Shown here in pieces: positions 23,951 to 31,917 of a DNA stretch of 64,000 nt. The stretch comes from Streptomyces sp. SLBN-31 (lineage in GTDB: Bacteria; Actinomycetota; Actinomycetes; Streptomycetales; Streptomycetaceae). How positions within the stretch are numbered: the first letter of the stretch is position 1; each line of letters begins with the position of its first letter. Position numbers and translations under genes: made by a program. Below the pieces are notes generated by a model. That model was not told the origin of the DNA, searched no databases, and saw only the letters and a program-made list of their open reading frames with translations. The stretch spans positions 2,356,001-2,420,000 of the forward strand of contig NZ_VFNC01000002.1 of the NCBI RefSeq assembly GCF_006715395.1. Direction: 5' to 3'.

Positions 23951-25869
23951 GGCAGCTCGGGCAGTCGTAGCCGGGCACGTTCGCCGTCCTTGGCCAGCTC
24001 GGCCAGCAGGGCGGCGATCTGCTCCCGGTCGCGGGCCGAGAGGTGCCCCGAGTCGTCGAGGTGGACGGCGCAGGCGGTGGTGGCGTCCGCGAGCCGTTCG
24101 AGCGAGGCGACGACCTCGTCGGCGCCCTCCGAGTGCCGGGCGAGTGGGGGCAGTTCGGCGGCTGTGAGGGCGATGGCGGTACGGGCCTCGGCGAGCGCCC
24201 GGTAGGCCTCGCGGCGCAGCGTCCATCGTGTGGCGCGGTCGGCCGACTCGCTCAGCACGTGGGCGAGATAGGCCTGCGTGGCTTCGCCGGCCGCCGCCAG
24301 CCGGGCCCGCACTCCCCCGCCGCGCTGCCCCGGCATCGGCAGATGGCCGACGACCAGCACGATCGCGCAGGCCAGCAGCGTCTCGCCGATCCGGCTGACG
24401 GAGGCCTGTGGCTCGCCGCCGACCATCACCAGGGCCAGCACCAGGACGGTGACGACGGTGGTCTGCGCGGCGAAGTGCCGGGTGGCGACGGGGATGAGGG
24501 CGCCGCAGAGGGTGACGAGGACGACGAGCCCCTCCGGTCGGGGCAGCACGGCGGCGAACCCGGCGAACAGCAGCGCCCCCAGCACGGTTCCGGCGGCCCG
24601 GCTCAGCACCCGGGAGGCGAGCGGCCCGAGGTCGGGCTTGACGAGGAAGACTGCGGTGGCGGGCAGCCAGTACCAGTGGGTGTGCTGCCCGTACCAGCGG
24701 GCGTGGTGCAGTGCCTGCGCGACGGCGGCACTGGCCCCGAAGCACAGTCCGACCCGTAGGCCGTACTCGCGTCCGCCGGCCCCGAAGGCGACTCGAAGCA
24801 AGTCCCGCACGGACCGGCTGCGTGTGTGCAGATCGCCGCCGCTGCCCCGGTCGAAGGCGTCGGCGGCGTGCAGCAGGGCGTCGTCGAGGGCGCGCAGGGC
24901 GGGCACGGACCGGTGCGGTGCGGGCAGGGGCCCGGTGTGCGTGTTCTCCCGTACGGCGCCGGCGAGTCGGCGGGGGCCTTCGGAGATACGCCCGGCGACG
25001 GGCTCCCCGGCCCAGGCGAGCGCCGTCGCCGCCTCGGCGAGCGGCAGCGCGGCGGCGTACTGCGCGTGCAGCCGCCGCTCCGCCGAGGAGCTGGCGTACC
25101 GCCGCAGCCGGGGTCCGGTGAGGGCGTCCTGCGCGTGGTCGAGGGCGGCGGTCAGCGCGACGCGGCGCGCGACGGCCGCCTCGGTGCCGGCGGCGTCGAG
25201 CAGGTCGGCGACGGCGTCGTACACCGCCGCCACGGCGGCCCGTTCCCCGTCGAACCGGAAGTCGCCGGCGGTGGCGCCGGGGGTGGGCAGGAGCAGCCGC
25301 AGACCGAGCAGCCAGCCGGCGCCGAGGACGAAGGCGAGCGCCCGCGCCCAGCCGGCCTCGGACGCCGGCATCCCGGCCCCGACGGCCGAGGCGACGAGCA
25401 ACTGCGTCCCGGCGCCGGAGGCCACGGGCCCCACGGCGCTGACGCCGCCGGCGAGGAGCCCGATACCGGTGAACAAGACGGTGAGGGCGACGGGTCCGGC
25501 GTGCACCCCGGCGTACGTCCCGACGAGCATCCCCCCGGCCCCGGCGAGCGCGGGCATCCCGATCCGCTTCACCGACGCCCGCCGGCTGCCCGGGCGGTCG
25601 TTGATCCCGGCGAGCATGGCGGCGATGGCGGCGATGACGCCGAGCGCGGTGCGGTCGAGGAGGACGGCGGTGAGGAGCAGTGGCCCGGCCGACAGCGCAC
25701 CGCGCGTGACGGCACTGAAGGAGACGGGACCGCGCTGGGCACGCAGGGCGTGGGCGAGCCAGGGCGGCGGACGGAACGTGACGGCGGGGCGGGACACGGG
25801 GCTCCTGTCCGGACGAGGGCGGGGTGTGCCTTCGGGCGACGGTGGCCGGGCTGGGGGTGTGATGTCCAC
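23938..25869 (-). CDS. FUSC-family (aromatic acid exporter/fusaric acid resistance-like) membrane protein
   Basis: 643 residues. Two blocks of about five to six membrane helices (near 45-195 and 375-520) are each followed by a soluble helical region. This is the duplicated layout of YccS/FUSC proteins. A typical stretch is YGLRVGLCFGASAAVAQALH followed by WLPATAVFLVKPDLG, then SRVLSRAAGTVLGALL. The family exports aromatic acids or confers fusaric acid resistance, but most members are uncharacterised. ATG 25869 is the first plausible start; the N-terminus is Pro/Arg-rich. The end meets the 54-bp repeat array. Confidence 0.85.
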   Translation of the reverse strand: MDITPPARPPSPEGTPRPRPDRSPVSRPAVTFRPPPWLAHALRAQRGPVSFSAVTRGALSAGPLLLTAVLLDRTALGVIAAIAAMLAGINDRPGSRRASVKRIGMPALAGAGGMLVGTYAGVHAGPVALTVLFTGIGLLAGGVSAVGPVASGAGTQLLVASAVGAGMPASEAGWARALAFVLGAGWLLGLRLLLPTPGATAGDFRFDGERAAVAAVYDAVADLLDAAGTEAAVARRVALTAALDHAQDALTGPRLRRYASSSAERRLHAQYAAALPLAEAATALAWAGEPVAGRISEGPRRLAGAVRENTHTGPLPAPHRSVPALRALDDALLHAADAFDRGSGGDLHTRSRSVRDLLRVAFGAGGREYGLRVGLCFGASAAVAQALHHARWYGQHTHWYWLPATAVFLVKPDLGPLASRVLSRAAGTVLGALLFAGFAAVLPRPEGLVVLVTLCGALIPVATRHFAAQTTVVTVLVLALVMVGGEPQASVSRIGETLLACAIVLVVGHLPMPGQRGGGVRARLAAAGEATQAYLAHVLSESADRATRWTLRREAYRALAEARTAIALTAAELPPLARHSEGADEVVASLERLADATTACAVHLDDSGHLSARDREQIAALLAELAKDGERARLRLPELPLAG

Positions 25870-26143
25870 GGTAAGGGGCGTTGCCGTGACGGACGGGGCG
25901 ATTGTGTTTCGGGGGTGTGACGGTCGGGCCGGAAGCCGGGTTCTTTATGAACGCAATCAGGTGCGGCTGCGATGCCGTCGGCCGGAAGCGGCTGGAGAAC
26001 GAGGCGACGATCCGGCGGCCCATGGATTCCAAAACGAAGGCCTGGGCATTTGCACCGCTGGTGTCGCCATCCCAACGTCCCTCGCAACTCGCTTGCCTCA
26101 ACGGCAATTGACTGCATAGCATCATGTTCACTATCGCGAATCG

Positions 26144-27685
26144 ATGTTCGTTCCGGCGCGACGGGGGCCTGGTATGACGTTGGTGATGGCGGTGGCGGTC
26201 TTCTGGGGAGTGCTGCAACTGTTCGCCGTCTCCTGGCCGACCCGTTCGGTGCGCTTGTCGACCGTGCTGCTGGCGCTCGCGGTCGGGGTGTACGGCTGCG
26301 GTGTGGCGACCGCATTGGTGCAGCTCGCATACACCCGTCTGTATGCGGACCAGTCGGGGCAGTCGCTGGTGACGGTGGTGAACACCACCGGCTACACGGT
26401 GGCTCCGTGGGTGGAGGAACTGATCAAGGTTGCCCCGCTGCTGCTGGCCGAAGGGAGCCTGAAGGTTCGCCGTCAGTGGGGGCTGACCGACTTCGTGGTG
26501 GTGGGCGCGGCACTGGGAGCGGGGTTCGGGCTGCTGGAAGCGGTACTGCGGTTCGGTCTGGACGCGGACCGGGCGATGGCCCGCGACGGGGGCTGGATCA
26601 TCCCCGACAGCTTGTCTCCTCCTTATGTCCCGGGCCTGAAGCAGGTGTTGACGACCTGGCTCCCGGCTCCGTTCAGCCAGCTGAAGCTGGGCGGTCCGGC
26701 AGTCACGGAGACCTTCTCTCATCTGGTGTTGACGGCGATGGCCGGCTTGGGAGCAGGGCTGCTGTGGCGCGCGCGGGGCTGGGTGCGCCTCGTGTCGGCG
26801 CTCCCGGTCGCGGCGGCTGTCGCGTATCACACGGTGAACAACTACGCCGTGCAGGAACCCGCCAGCCGAGCCGCGCACTGGCTCGAATCCCTGGACGGAA
26901 GGGCGTGGGCGGCGCCCCTCGTGTGCCTGGCCATCGCCGGGGTCGTCGACCTGCGTCAGATCCACCGCGGTAAGCGCACCGTGCCCGGTGTGCTGCTCAC
27001 CTCCGAACGCGCCGACGGCGACAGCCTGGGAGCACTGCTGCGGTACGCGGCCTGGCGTCCGCCTTGGAGTCTGGTGATCGCCCTGCGCTATGTCAGGCTG
27101 CGACGATCCTTGCTGTACGCCGCCGCGTCGGCGCCGACCGACGACGCCGGAGAACTGCACCAGGCGGTAGCTCGGATCACCACTCGGATCGAGGCATCCG
27201 ACAACCAGGACGCCTGGCGGGCGCTGGACATCCGCGCCCTGCTGAAGGCGGCGCGCACGGCCCGCGGCAACCGGCGGCGATGGCTCCTCGTGATCCCGTG
27301 CGTGCTGGTGCTCCCCTCCTTATTGTTCCTCGGCGTCGGCTCGTTCACCTCGACTGCTGGTCTCCAGAGGTTCTTCAGTACCGGTTCCGGGCCGAAGGTC
27401 CTCATGGGCTTCGGCATCGCCGCCCTGGCCTGGATCGCCTACCAGCTCGCCGTGCTTCTGCGCATGTGGCGGACGGCATCGGCGCAGCCCCTGGGCGAGC
27501 TGCTCGCGATCCACCGTTTCCGTCTCGGCACCGCGCTGGGGTCGGCCACCACCGGCGTGCTCCTGCTCTGGCGCGGGTTGGGGGAATGCTCGCGTGATAC
27601 TCAAGGCGGACCCCTCAACTGCGTCTGGATATCGCGTCCTCACATCGTTCCCCGCACCCTGACATGCATTGCTTGGAGTTGTTGA
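26144..27685 (+). CDS. PrsW-like intramembrane metalloprotease, probably truncated polymorphic-toxin carrier
   Basis: 513 residues. The first 250 residues hold the PrsW core: Glu91-Glu92 in PWVEELIKVAPLL, Glu132 in GAGFGLLEAVLRFG, His193 in ETFSHLVLTAM and His229 in AYHTVNNYA. Membrane helices surround these motifs. A soluble linker (280-375) and two or three more helices follow. The last about 30 residues (after LLLWRGLG) become Cys- and polar-rich and look out of frame. In Streptomyces, PrsW-like proteins of this type can carry C-terminal toxin domains; none is present. The stop overlaps the immunity gene (TGATG). ATG 26174 is an alternative start. Confidence 0.75.
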   Translation: MFVPARRGPGMTLVMAVAVFWGVLQLFAVSWPTRSVRLSTVLLALAVGVYGCGVATALVQLAYTRLYADQSGQSLVTVVNTTGYTVAPWVEELIKVAPLLLAEGSLKVRRQWGLTDFVVVGAALGAGFGLLEAVLRFGLDADRAMARDGGWIIPDSLSPPYVPGLKQVLTTWLPAPFSQLKLGGPAVTETFSHLVLTAMAGLGAGLLWRARGWVRLVSALPVAAAVAYHTVNNYAVQEPASRAAHWLESLDGRAWAAPLVCLAIAGVVDLRQIHRGKRTVPGVLLTSERADGDSLGALLRYAAWRPPWSLVIALRYVRLRRSLLYAAASAPTDDAGELHQAVARITTRIEASDNQDAWRALDIRALLKAARTARGNRRRWLLVIPCVLVLPSLLFLGVGSFTSTAGLQRFFSTGSGPKVLMGFGIAALAWIAYQLAVLLRMWRTASAQPLGELLAIHRFRLGTALGSATTGVLLLWRGLGECSRDTQGGPLNCVWISRPHIVPRTLTCIAWSC

Positions 27686-28341
27686 TGAGTCAGGCACTTC
27701 CGCCGGAACCGCGGTTCTACGAACTCAGCGAACGGCTGGAGGCCTATGCGAACACCGGTTACACGTTCTCTGACACGGCCGAGAGTCCAGGGCCCGGTCT
27801 GGCCTCTTACCTGAGAATCGCGGCACGGGATCCCGCGCGTGCTGCCACGGCGGTCCGGCAGATCGACCAACTGCTCTCGGTCGGACTCTTCTCGGATGAG
27901 GTCGCCGAGGACGTGGAGGACCTCCCACACATTCGTCCTCCGGCGGGAACGAGTGTGGAGGACTGTCTGCGCGTCGCCAGGGAGCACCTGAACCGCTTCC
28001 TGCAAGCTCCGTCCCAGGTCCCGCTGATGAACCCGCAGAACAACTGGGAATGGAACGAGCGATTCCCCGAATTGAGCCAGCTGCTCGGTGCCTATTTTCA
28101 CCAGGATTTCTTTTCCTTCTACGATTCCCGCGACGATGCTCTCGACGAATACGTCGCCGAGGTCCTGCCGGAGAATCGCGCACAGGCAGCGCAGGAACTC
28201 GGTGAACTCATGGCCATGGTGACCTCGGACCAGGAACTCCACACCGCAGCGGATGCGCTGGGGCTCAGCCTCTTGCCTCCGGAAGGGATGTCGCTCCGGC
28301 AGTGGCTGGAGCTGCTCCGCCACAGGATCACCGCACCATAG
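27685..28341 (+). CDS. CdiI-type contact-dependent growth inhibition immunity protein
   Basis: 218 residues. The C-terminal half has the signature of CDI immunity proteins: RFPELSQLLGAYFHQDFFSF, then DDALDEYVAEVLPENRAQAA. The N-terminal half, with PGLASYLRIAARDPARAATA and RQIDQLLSVGLFSDEV, looks like a second related helical module, which may make the protein a tandem immunity. ATG 27685 shares one base with the stop of the PrsW-like gene and has TTGGAG upstream, so the two are coupled. The toxin it should neutralise is missing from the window. Confidence 0.8.
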   Translation: MSQALPPEPRFYELSERLEAYANTGYTFSDTAESPGPGLASYLRIAARDPARAATAVRQIDQLLSVGLFSDEVAEDVEDLPHIRPPAGTSVEDCLRVAREHLNRFLQAPSQVPLMNPQNNWEWNERFPELSQLLGAYFHQDFFSFYDSRDDALDEYVAEVLPENRAQAAQELGELMAMVTSDQELHTAADALGLSLLPPEGMSLRQWLELLRHRITAP

Positions 28342-29143
28342 AGGCGGCGCGTCGGCACGCCTTGCTCACCGGCTGGTCGGAGTCGACGACACGCTCGAGC
28401 AGCGCCTGGGCGTCGGAGAGGGCGGCGTCCAGGGACGCGGGATACCGCTCCATTCCGGCCACGAGGTCGTCCACGCCGCGCAGTCCTGCCCGCTCCAGTA
28501 GCCGCTTTTCATTGGTGACCCATGCGCCGCGCCCCGCCAGCACCGCGTGCGCCATCTGTACGGCGGCGGTGGCGACCGCTCCGGCGACCTCCGTGAGACG
28601 GCCTGCCGGAGCGTGGTTGACCTTCGCGTAGGACAGGGTGGCGCGCGCGGTGTCGCGCCAGCGAGCTGTGGCGGAGGCCCGCAGTTTCGCCGGGTAGGAG
28701 GCCACGCGTGGCAGGTCGCCGCGGAGGACGTGGTTGATCGCGAGTTCCGCCACCACCAGGTAGCTCGGGATCCCCGCGAGATGGAAGAGCAACGGCTCCA
28801 CCCGGAACCGCCCCTCCTCGGCCTCCCCCATCTCCCGCTCCACGACGTCCAGGTCGCGGTAGTGCACGTCGACGCGTCGGCCGTCGATCGTCAGCCACGC
28901 GCCGCCGTTGAAGACGCCGCCGCCCCAACCGCCGACCTCGGAGATCTCGCCCTCCCAGCCGATGGCGCGGAGGTCGTCGGGGTCGAAGGGGCCGCGGTAG
29001 TAGACGGCCAGGTCCCAGTCGCTGTCCGGCCTGTGGGTGCCCTGGGCACGGGATCCGCCGAGGGCCACGGCGCGGACGGTGGGGAGGGCGGCCAGGCGGT
29101 CGGCGGTGGCGTCGAGGAAGGCGCGGTCGGTGAGAGAGGGCAC
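28328..29143 (-). CDS. nucleotidyltransferase-domain protein (aminoglycoside adenylyltransferase-like fold)
   Basis: 271 residues. The Pol-beta nucleotidyltransferase signature VRAVALGGSRAQGTHRPDSD then WDLAVYY gives the GGS and DxD catalytic elements, with a third carboxylate in RRVDVHYRDLDVV. A helical C-terminal domain follows. It may adenylylate a small molecule or protein. GTG 29143 is chosen because the upstream in-frame codons are Arg/Pro-rich and not protein-like. The 3' end overlaps the last 14 bp of the immunity gene on the other strand. Confidence 0.8.
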   Translation of the reverse strand: MPSLTDRAFLDATADRLAALPTVRAVALGGSRAQGTHRPDSDWDLAVYYRGPFDPDDLRAIGWEGEISEVGGWGGGVFNGGAWLTIDGRRVDVHYRDLDVVEREMGEAEEGRFRVEPLLFHLAGIPSYLVVAELAINHVLRGDLPRVASYPAKLRASATARWRDTARATLSYAKVNHAPAGRLTEVAGAVATAAVQMAHAVLAGRGAWVTNEKRLLERAGLRGVDDLVAGMERYPASLDAALSDAQALLERVVDSDQPVSKACRRAASMVR

Positions 29144-29324
29144 GGTGCGGTTCCCGTCGGTGGGCGTCCACGGGAGTCTCGTCGCCCGTGGCGGGCGGTG
29201 TCGAACGGTTATCCGCCGGTCGACGGGCGCGGAAATTCGGGTGCGCACCCGGGCCTCGGGACCGACCATCTATGGGTTGCGCATGACCTGCTTGCCCCTC
29301 CCCTCGTCCAAGGAGCCGCCCCCC

Positions 29325-29738
29325 GTGATCCGTCGCGTCACCTCACCCGCGCTCTTCCCACCGCCCCGCTACTCCCACGCATCCGTCGTCGAGGCCGGGA
29401 CGAGGCTCGCGTTCCTCGCCGGGGCCGTGCCGCTCGACGCCACCGGCACGCTGGTCGGGGAGGGGGACGCCGTGCGGCAGGCCGAGCAGGTGCTGGAGAA
29501 TCTCGGGGAGCAACTGCGCGCCGTGGGCAGCGACTTCGCGCAGGTCGTGGCGACCGACGTGTACGTGGTGAGCGATGACACCTCCGTGCTGTCCGCCGTC
29601 TGGGAGGTCGTGGAGGCGTCCGGGCTCAGCGTCGGACCGCACTCCTCGACGCTGCTCGGGGTGAACTGCCTCGGCTACAGCGGCCAGTTGGTGGAGATCA
29701 CCGCCACCGCGGTCGTGCCCGAGGCGGTGTCGTCGTGA
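29325..29738 (+). CDS. RidA-family enamine/imine deaminase
   Basis: 137 residues of the YjgF/RidA fold. Family motifs are PPRYSHASVVEAGTRLAFLA, AVRQAEQVLENLGEQLRAVG and VEITATAVVP at the C-terminus. RidA proteins hydrolyse reactive 2-aminoacrylate-type intermediates, and many paralogues act in specific catabolic pathways. The usual Arg near the C-terminus is not obvious (LGYSGQLVEI), so activity on classical substrates is uncertain. GTG 29325 follows AAGGAG. The gene overlaps the next by 4 nt and forms a two-gene operon with it. Confidence 0.85.
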   Translation: MIRRVTSPALFPPPRYSHASVVEAGTRLAFLAGAVPLDATGTLVGEGDAVRQAEQVLENLGEQLRAVGSDFAQVVATDVYVVSDDTSVLSAVWEVVEASGLSVGPHSSTLLGVNCLGYSGQLVEITATAVVPEAVSS

Positions 29739-30196
29739 GTGCATCCGAGGCGCCTGCCGTCCTCCGCCGGGCCACCGCTCCCGATGCCCTCGCCGCCGCC
29801 GACGTCTGGCTGGAGTCCTTCGCCGCCGCGCTGCCGACCGTGGTCGGTCCGCGTTCCGCCGACGAGGTGCGGGAGTACTTCCGAAACGTGGTGGTGCCGT
29901 CGCGCGAGACCTGGCTGGCCGAGGCCGCCGACCGGATCGTGGGAGTCATGGTGCTCTCGGGTGACGAGCTCTCCCAGCTCTACCTCTCCCCGGACTGGCG
30001 GGGGCGCGGCATCGGCGACCGTTTCGTGGCGTTGGCCAAGGAGCGCAGCCCGCGGGGCCTGGAGCTGTGGACCTTCCAGGTCAACGAGCCCGCCCACCGG
30101 TTCTACGAGCGGCACGGCTTCGTCGCCGTCGAGTACACGGACGGCAGTGGCAACGAGGAGCGGGAGCCGGACGTGCGGTACGCCTGGCGGCCGTGA
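29735..30196 (+). CDS. GNAT-family N-acetyltransferase
   Basis: 153 residues with the GNAT fold. Acetyl-CoA pyrophosphate loop is LYLSPDWRGRGIGDRFVALA. LWTFQVNEPAHRFYERHGFV is the conserved NxxAxxFYxxxGF region. GTG start at 29735 overlaps the RidA stop. The acceptor (amine, small molecule or protein) is unknown. It is convergent with the MBL gene with one base between. Confidence 0.88.
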   Translation: MSASEAPAVLRRATAPDALAAADVWLESFAAALPTVVGPRSADEVREYFRNVVVPSRETWLAEAADRIVGVMVLSGDELSQLYLSPDWRGRGIGDRFVALAKERSPRGLELWTFQVNEPAHRFYERHGFVAVEYTDGSGNEEREPDVRYAWRP

Positions 30197-30197
30197 G

Positions 30198-31175
30198 TCA
30201 GGGGGCGATCTCCCGTCGCCCGAACGCCCAGCCCGCGGCCTGTGCCGCCAGGCCGACGAGGTCCGGTTCGCCGGTCTCGCCGTTCAGGTGCCGGTACTCG
30301 ACCGCGGTGAGGATGACGATCCGTTCGCGCAGGCCGAGGTGGTCGTAGAAGCCGGTGTCCAGGATGTCGGCGGCCGCCTCGCCCGCCGGGACGCCTGCCG
30401 CGTGGCGGGTGTGGACGAGGGCTTCGAGCCGCAGGAGGTACGTGATGTGGTTCCGGACCTCCTGGGGGCTCATCACCGGCCCGTGCCCGGGGACGACGGT
30501 CTCCGGCTCCAGCGCGAGGATCGTCTCGCAGGCCGCGGTGATCCGGGCGAGCGGGCCGTCCCAGTGCACGGGGTGGTCGTCCGCGAACAGGACGTCCCCG
30601 GCGCAGACCACCCGCTGCGCGGGCAGGTGGACGATGAGGTCGCCCGCGGAGTGCGCGGGGCCCACCTCGATGAGCTCGGCCTCGATGTCGCCGACCCGGA
30701 GGTCGTAGCGGCCGCTGAAGGTGACCGTCGGCGGCACGGCCTCGACGTCCTCGTACCGATAGCGGCCGAAGTGTTCGCGGGCGTACCAGCCGAGCGGCTG
30801 GTCGGCCGGCGTTCCGGTGGTGAGGAAGTGCATCTGCTGGGGCGAGGGCTCCCGGCACAGGTGCTCCGCGCTCGCCTTGGTGGCGATGATCCCGGCGCCC
30901 GGGAAGAGGCCGTTGCCGAAGGTGTGGTCGCCGTTGACGTGGGTGTTGACGATCGTCCCCACCCCCGCCGCGCCGGCCGGCAGGACCGGGCGGGCGGCGG
31001 CGATCAGCGCTTCGGTCATCGGCCGGTCGTAGGGCGTGTCGACCAGCACCGCCTGCTCGCCGGAGGTGATGAGCAGGCAGTTGGCGAAGCCCCAGGTACC
31101 CGTGTGGGGCGGGGCCCACAGGTGGAGGCCCTCGGCCACCGGGGTGAGAGCGTCGGGAAGGTTCATGGCGCTCAT
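30198..31175 (-). CDS. MBL-fold metallo-hydrolase, last gene of the NCS1 operon
   Basis: 325 residues. The metallo-beta-lactamase fold shows TIVNTHVNGDHTFGN at 75-87, where the usual HxHxDH reads H79-V-N81-G-D83-H84, so the second His is Asn. Later ligands are visible in VGPAHSAGD, VCAGDVLFADD and VVPGHGPVM. Such proteins hydrolyse esters, lactones or amides. Its ATG overlaps the racemase stop (ATGA), placing it third in a permease-racemase-hydrolase operon. A role in opening or processing the transported ring compound is an inference from context. Confidence 0.85.
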   Translation of the reverse strand: MSAMNLPDALTPVAEGLHLWAPPHTGTWGFANCLLITSGEQAVLVDTPYDRPMTEALIAAARPVLPAGAAGVGTIVNTHVNGDHTFGNGLFPGAGIIATKASAEHLCREPSPQQMHFLTTGTPADQPLGWYAREHFGRYRYEDVEAVPPTVTFSGRYDLRVGDIEAELIEVGPAHSAGDLIVHLPAQRVVCAGDVLFADDHPVHWDGPLARITAACETILALEPETVVPGHGPVMSPQEVRNHITYLLRLEALVHTRHAAGVPAGEAAADILDTGFYDHLGLRERIVILTAVEYRHLNGETGEPDLVGLAAQAAGWAFGRREIAP

Positions 31176-31912
31176 TGTGGGCGAGGACGATCATCCTCGG
31201 GGATCCGCCCCCACACCCGCCGCTTCGGCACCGGCTTCGCCCAACTGCCCGCGCGGCTGGTCGTCAGCCCCAGCCCCACCAGCGACTCCGCCAGCTTCAC
31301 CGCCGCGCCGACCCCGTCCACCACCGGCAGCCCGAGTTTCTCCCCGACCGCCCGCTGCAGTCCGGTCATCCCCGCACACCCGAGCACAAGCACCTCGGCG
31401 CCCGCCTCCCTCGCCCGCTCGGCGGCCGTCAGGAACGCGGCCTGCGCGCGGTCGGCGTCGCCGAGGTCGAGCACGCCCAGGCCGGTGCCGACGACCGCCG
31501 CGCAGTTGCGTCCCACGCCCGCCAGTTCGAGGCTGTCCTCGATCTGCCCGCAGGACCGCTCCAGCGTCGTGACGACCCCGTAGCGCCGCCCGAGCAGGCA
31601 GGCCAGGTGGGCCGCGGCCTCGGTGATGTCCACGACGGGTACGTCCACCAACTCCCGGACGCCTTCCCGCCCGTGCTCCCCGAAGCCGGCCAGCACGACG
31701 GCGTCGTAGGCCGGGCCCTCGTAGGTCCGCAGTAGGTCGATGACGGCCGCGGCCGAGAGGTGACTGTCCAGCCAGCCCTCGGCGGACTCCGGTCCCCAGG
31801 CGGGGGTGAGTCCGAGCACGGTGGTGCCCGGGCCTGCGGCGGCCCGGGCACCTCGTACGATCTCCTCGGTCATCTCCTGCGTGGTGTTGCAGTTGGTGAC
31901 GACGATCCGCAC
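31172..31912 (-). CDS. Asp/Glu-hydantoin racemase family protein
   Basis: 246 residues. N-terminal VRIVVTNCNTTQEMTEEIV and VVGTGLGVLDLG match the hydantoin racemase/Asp-Glu racemase superfamily, whose mechanism uses two cysteines. The second is present as Cys179 in LVLGCAGMTGL. At the first position (VVLAGFGEHGREG) there is no Cys, so a classical two-base racemisation is doubtful; an isomerase or one-base role is possible. GTG 31912 starts five bases after the permease stop. Coupled by ATGA to the MBL gene. Confidence 0.82.
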   Translation of the reverse strand: MRIVVTNCNTTQEMTEEIVRGARAAAGPGTTVLGLTPAWGPESAEGWLDSHLSAAAVIDLLRTYEGPAYDAVVLAGFGEHGREGVRELVDVPVVDITEAAAHLACLLGRRYGVVTTLERSCGQIEDSLELAGVGRNCAAVVGTGLGVLDLGDADRAQAAFLTAAERAREAGAEVLVLGCAGMTGLQRAVGEKLGLPVVDGVGAAVKLAESLVGLGLTTSRAGSWAKPVPKRRVWGRIPEDDRPRPQ

Positions 31913-31917
31913 GTCCG

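Noticed and set aside
23729..27160. Long minus-strand open frame spanning FUSC and the antisense of the PrsW-like gene
   Set aside because: Composition is atypical (His/Arg/Pro-rich), and the genuine FUSC frame covers the same DNA with membrane helices and family motifs.
26144..28341. Integrated plasmid or prophage carrying the PrsW-CdiI pair
   Set aside because: No integrase, tRNA end, direct-repeat attachment sites or replication genes were found on either side.
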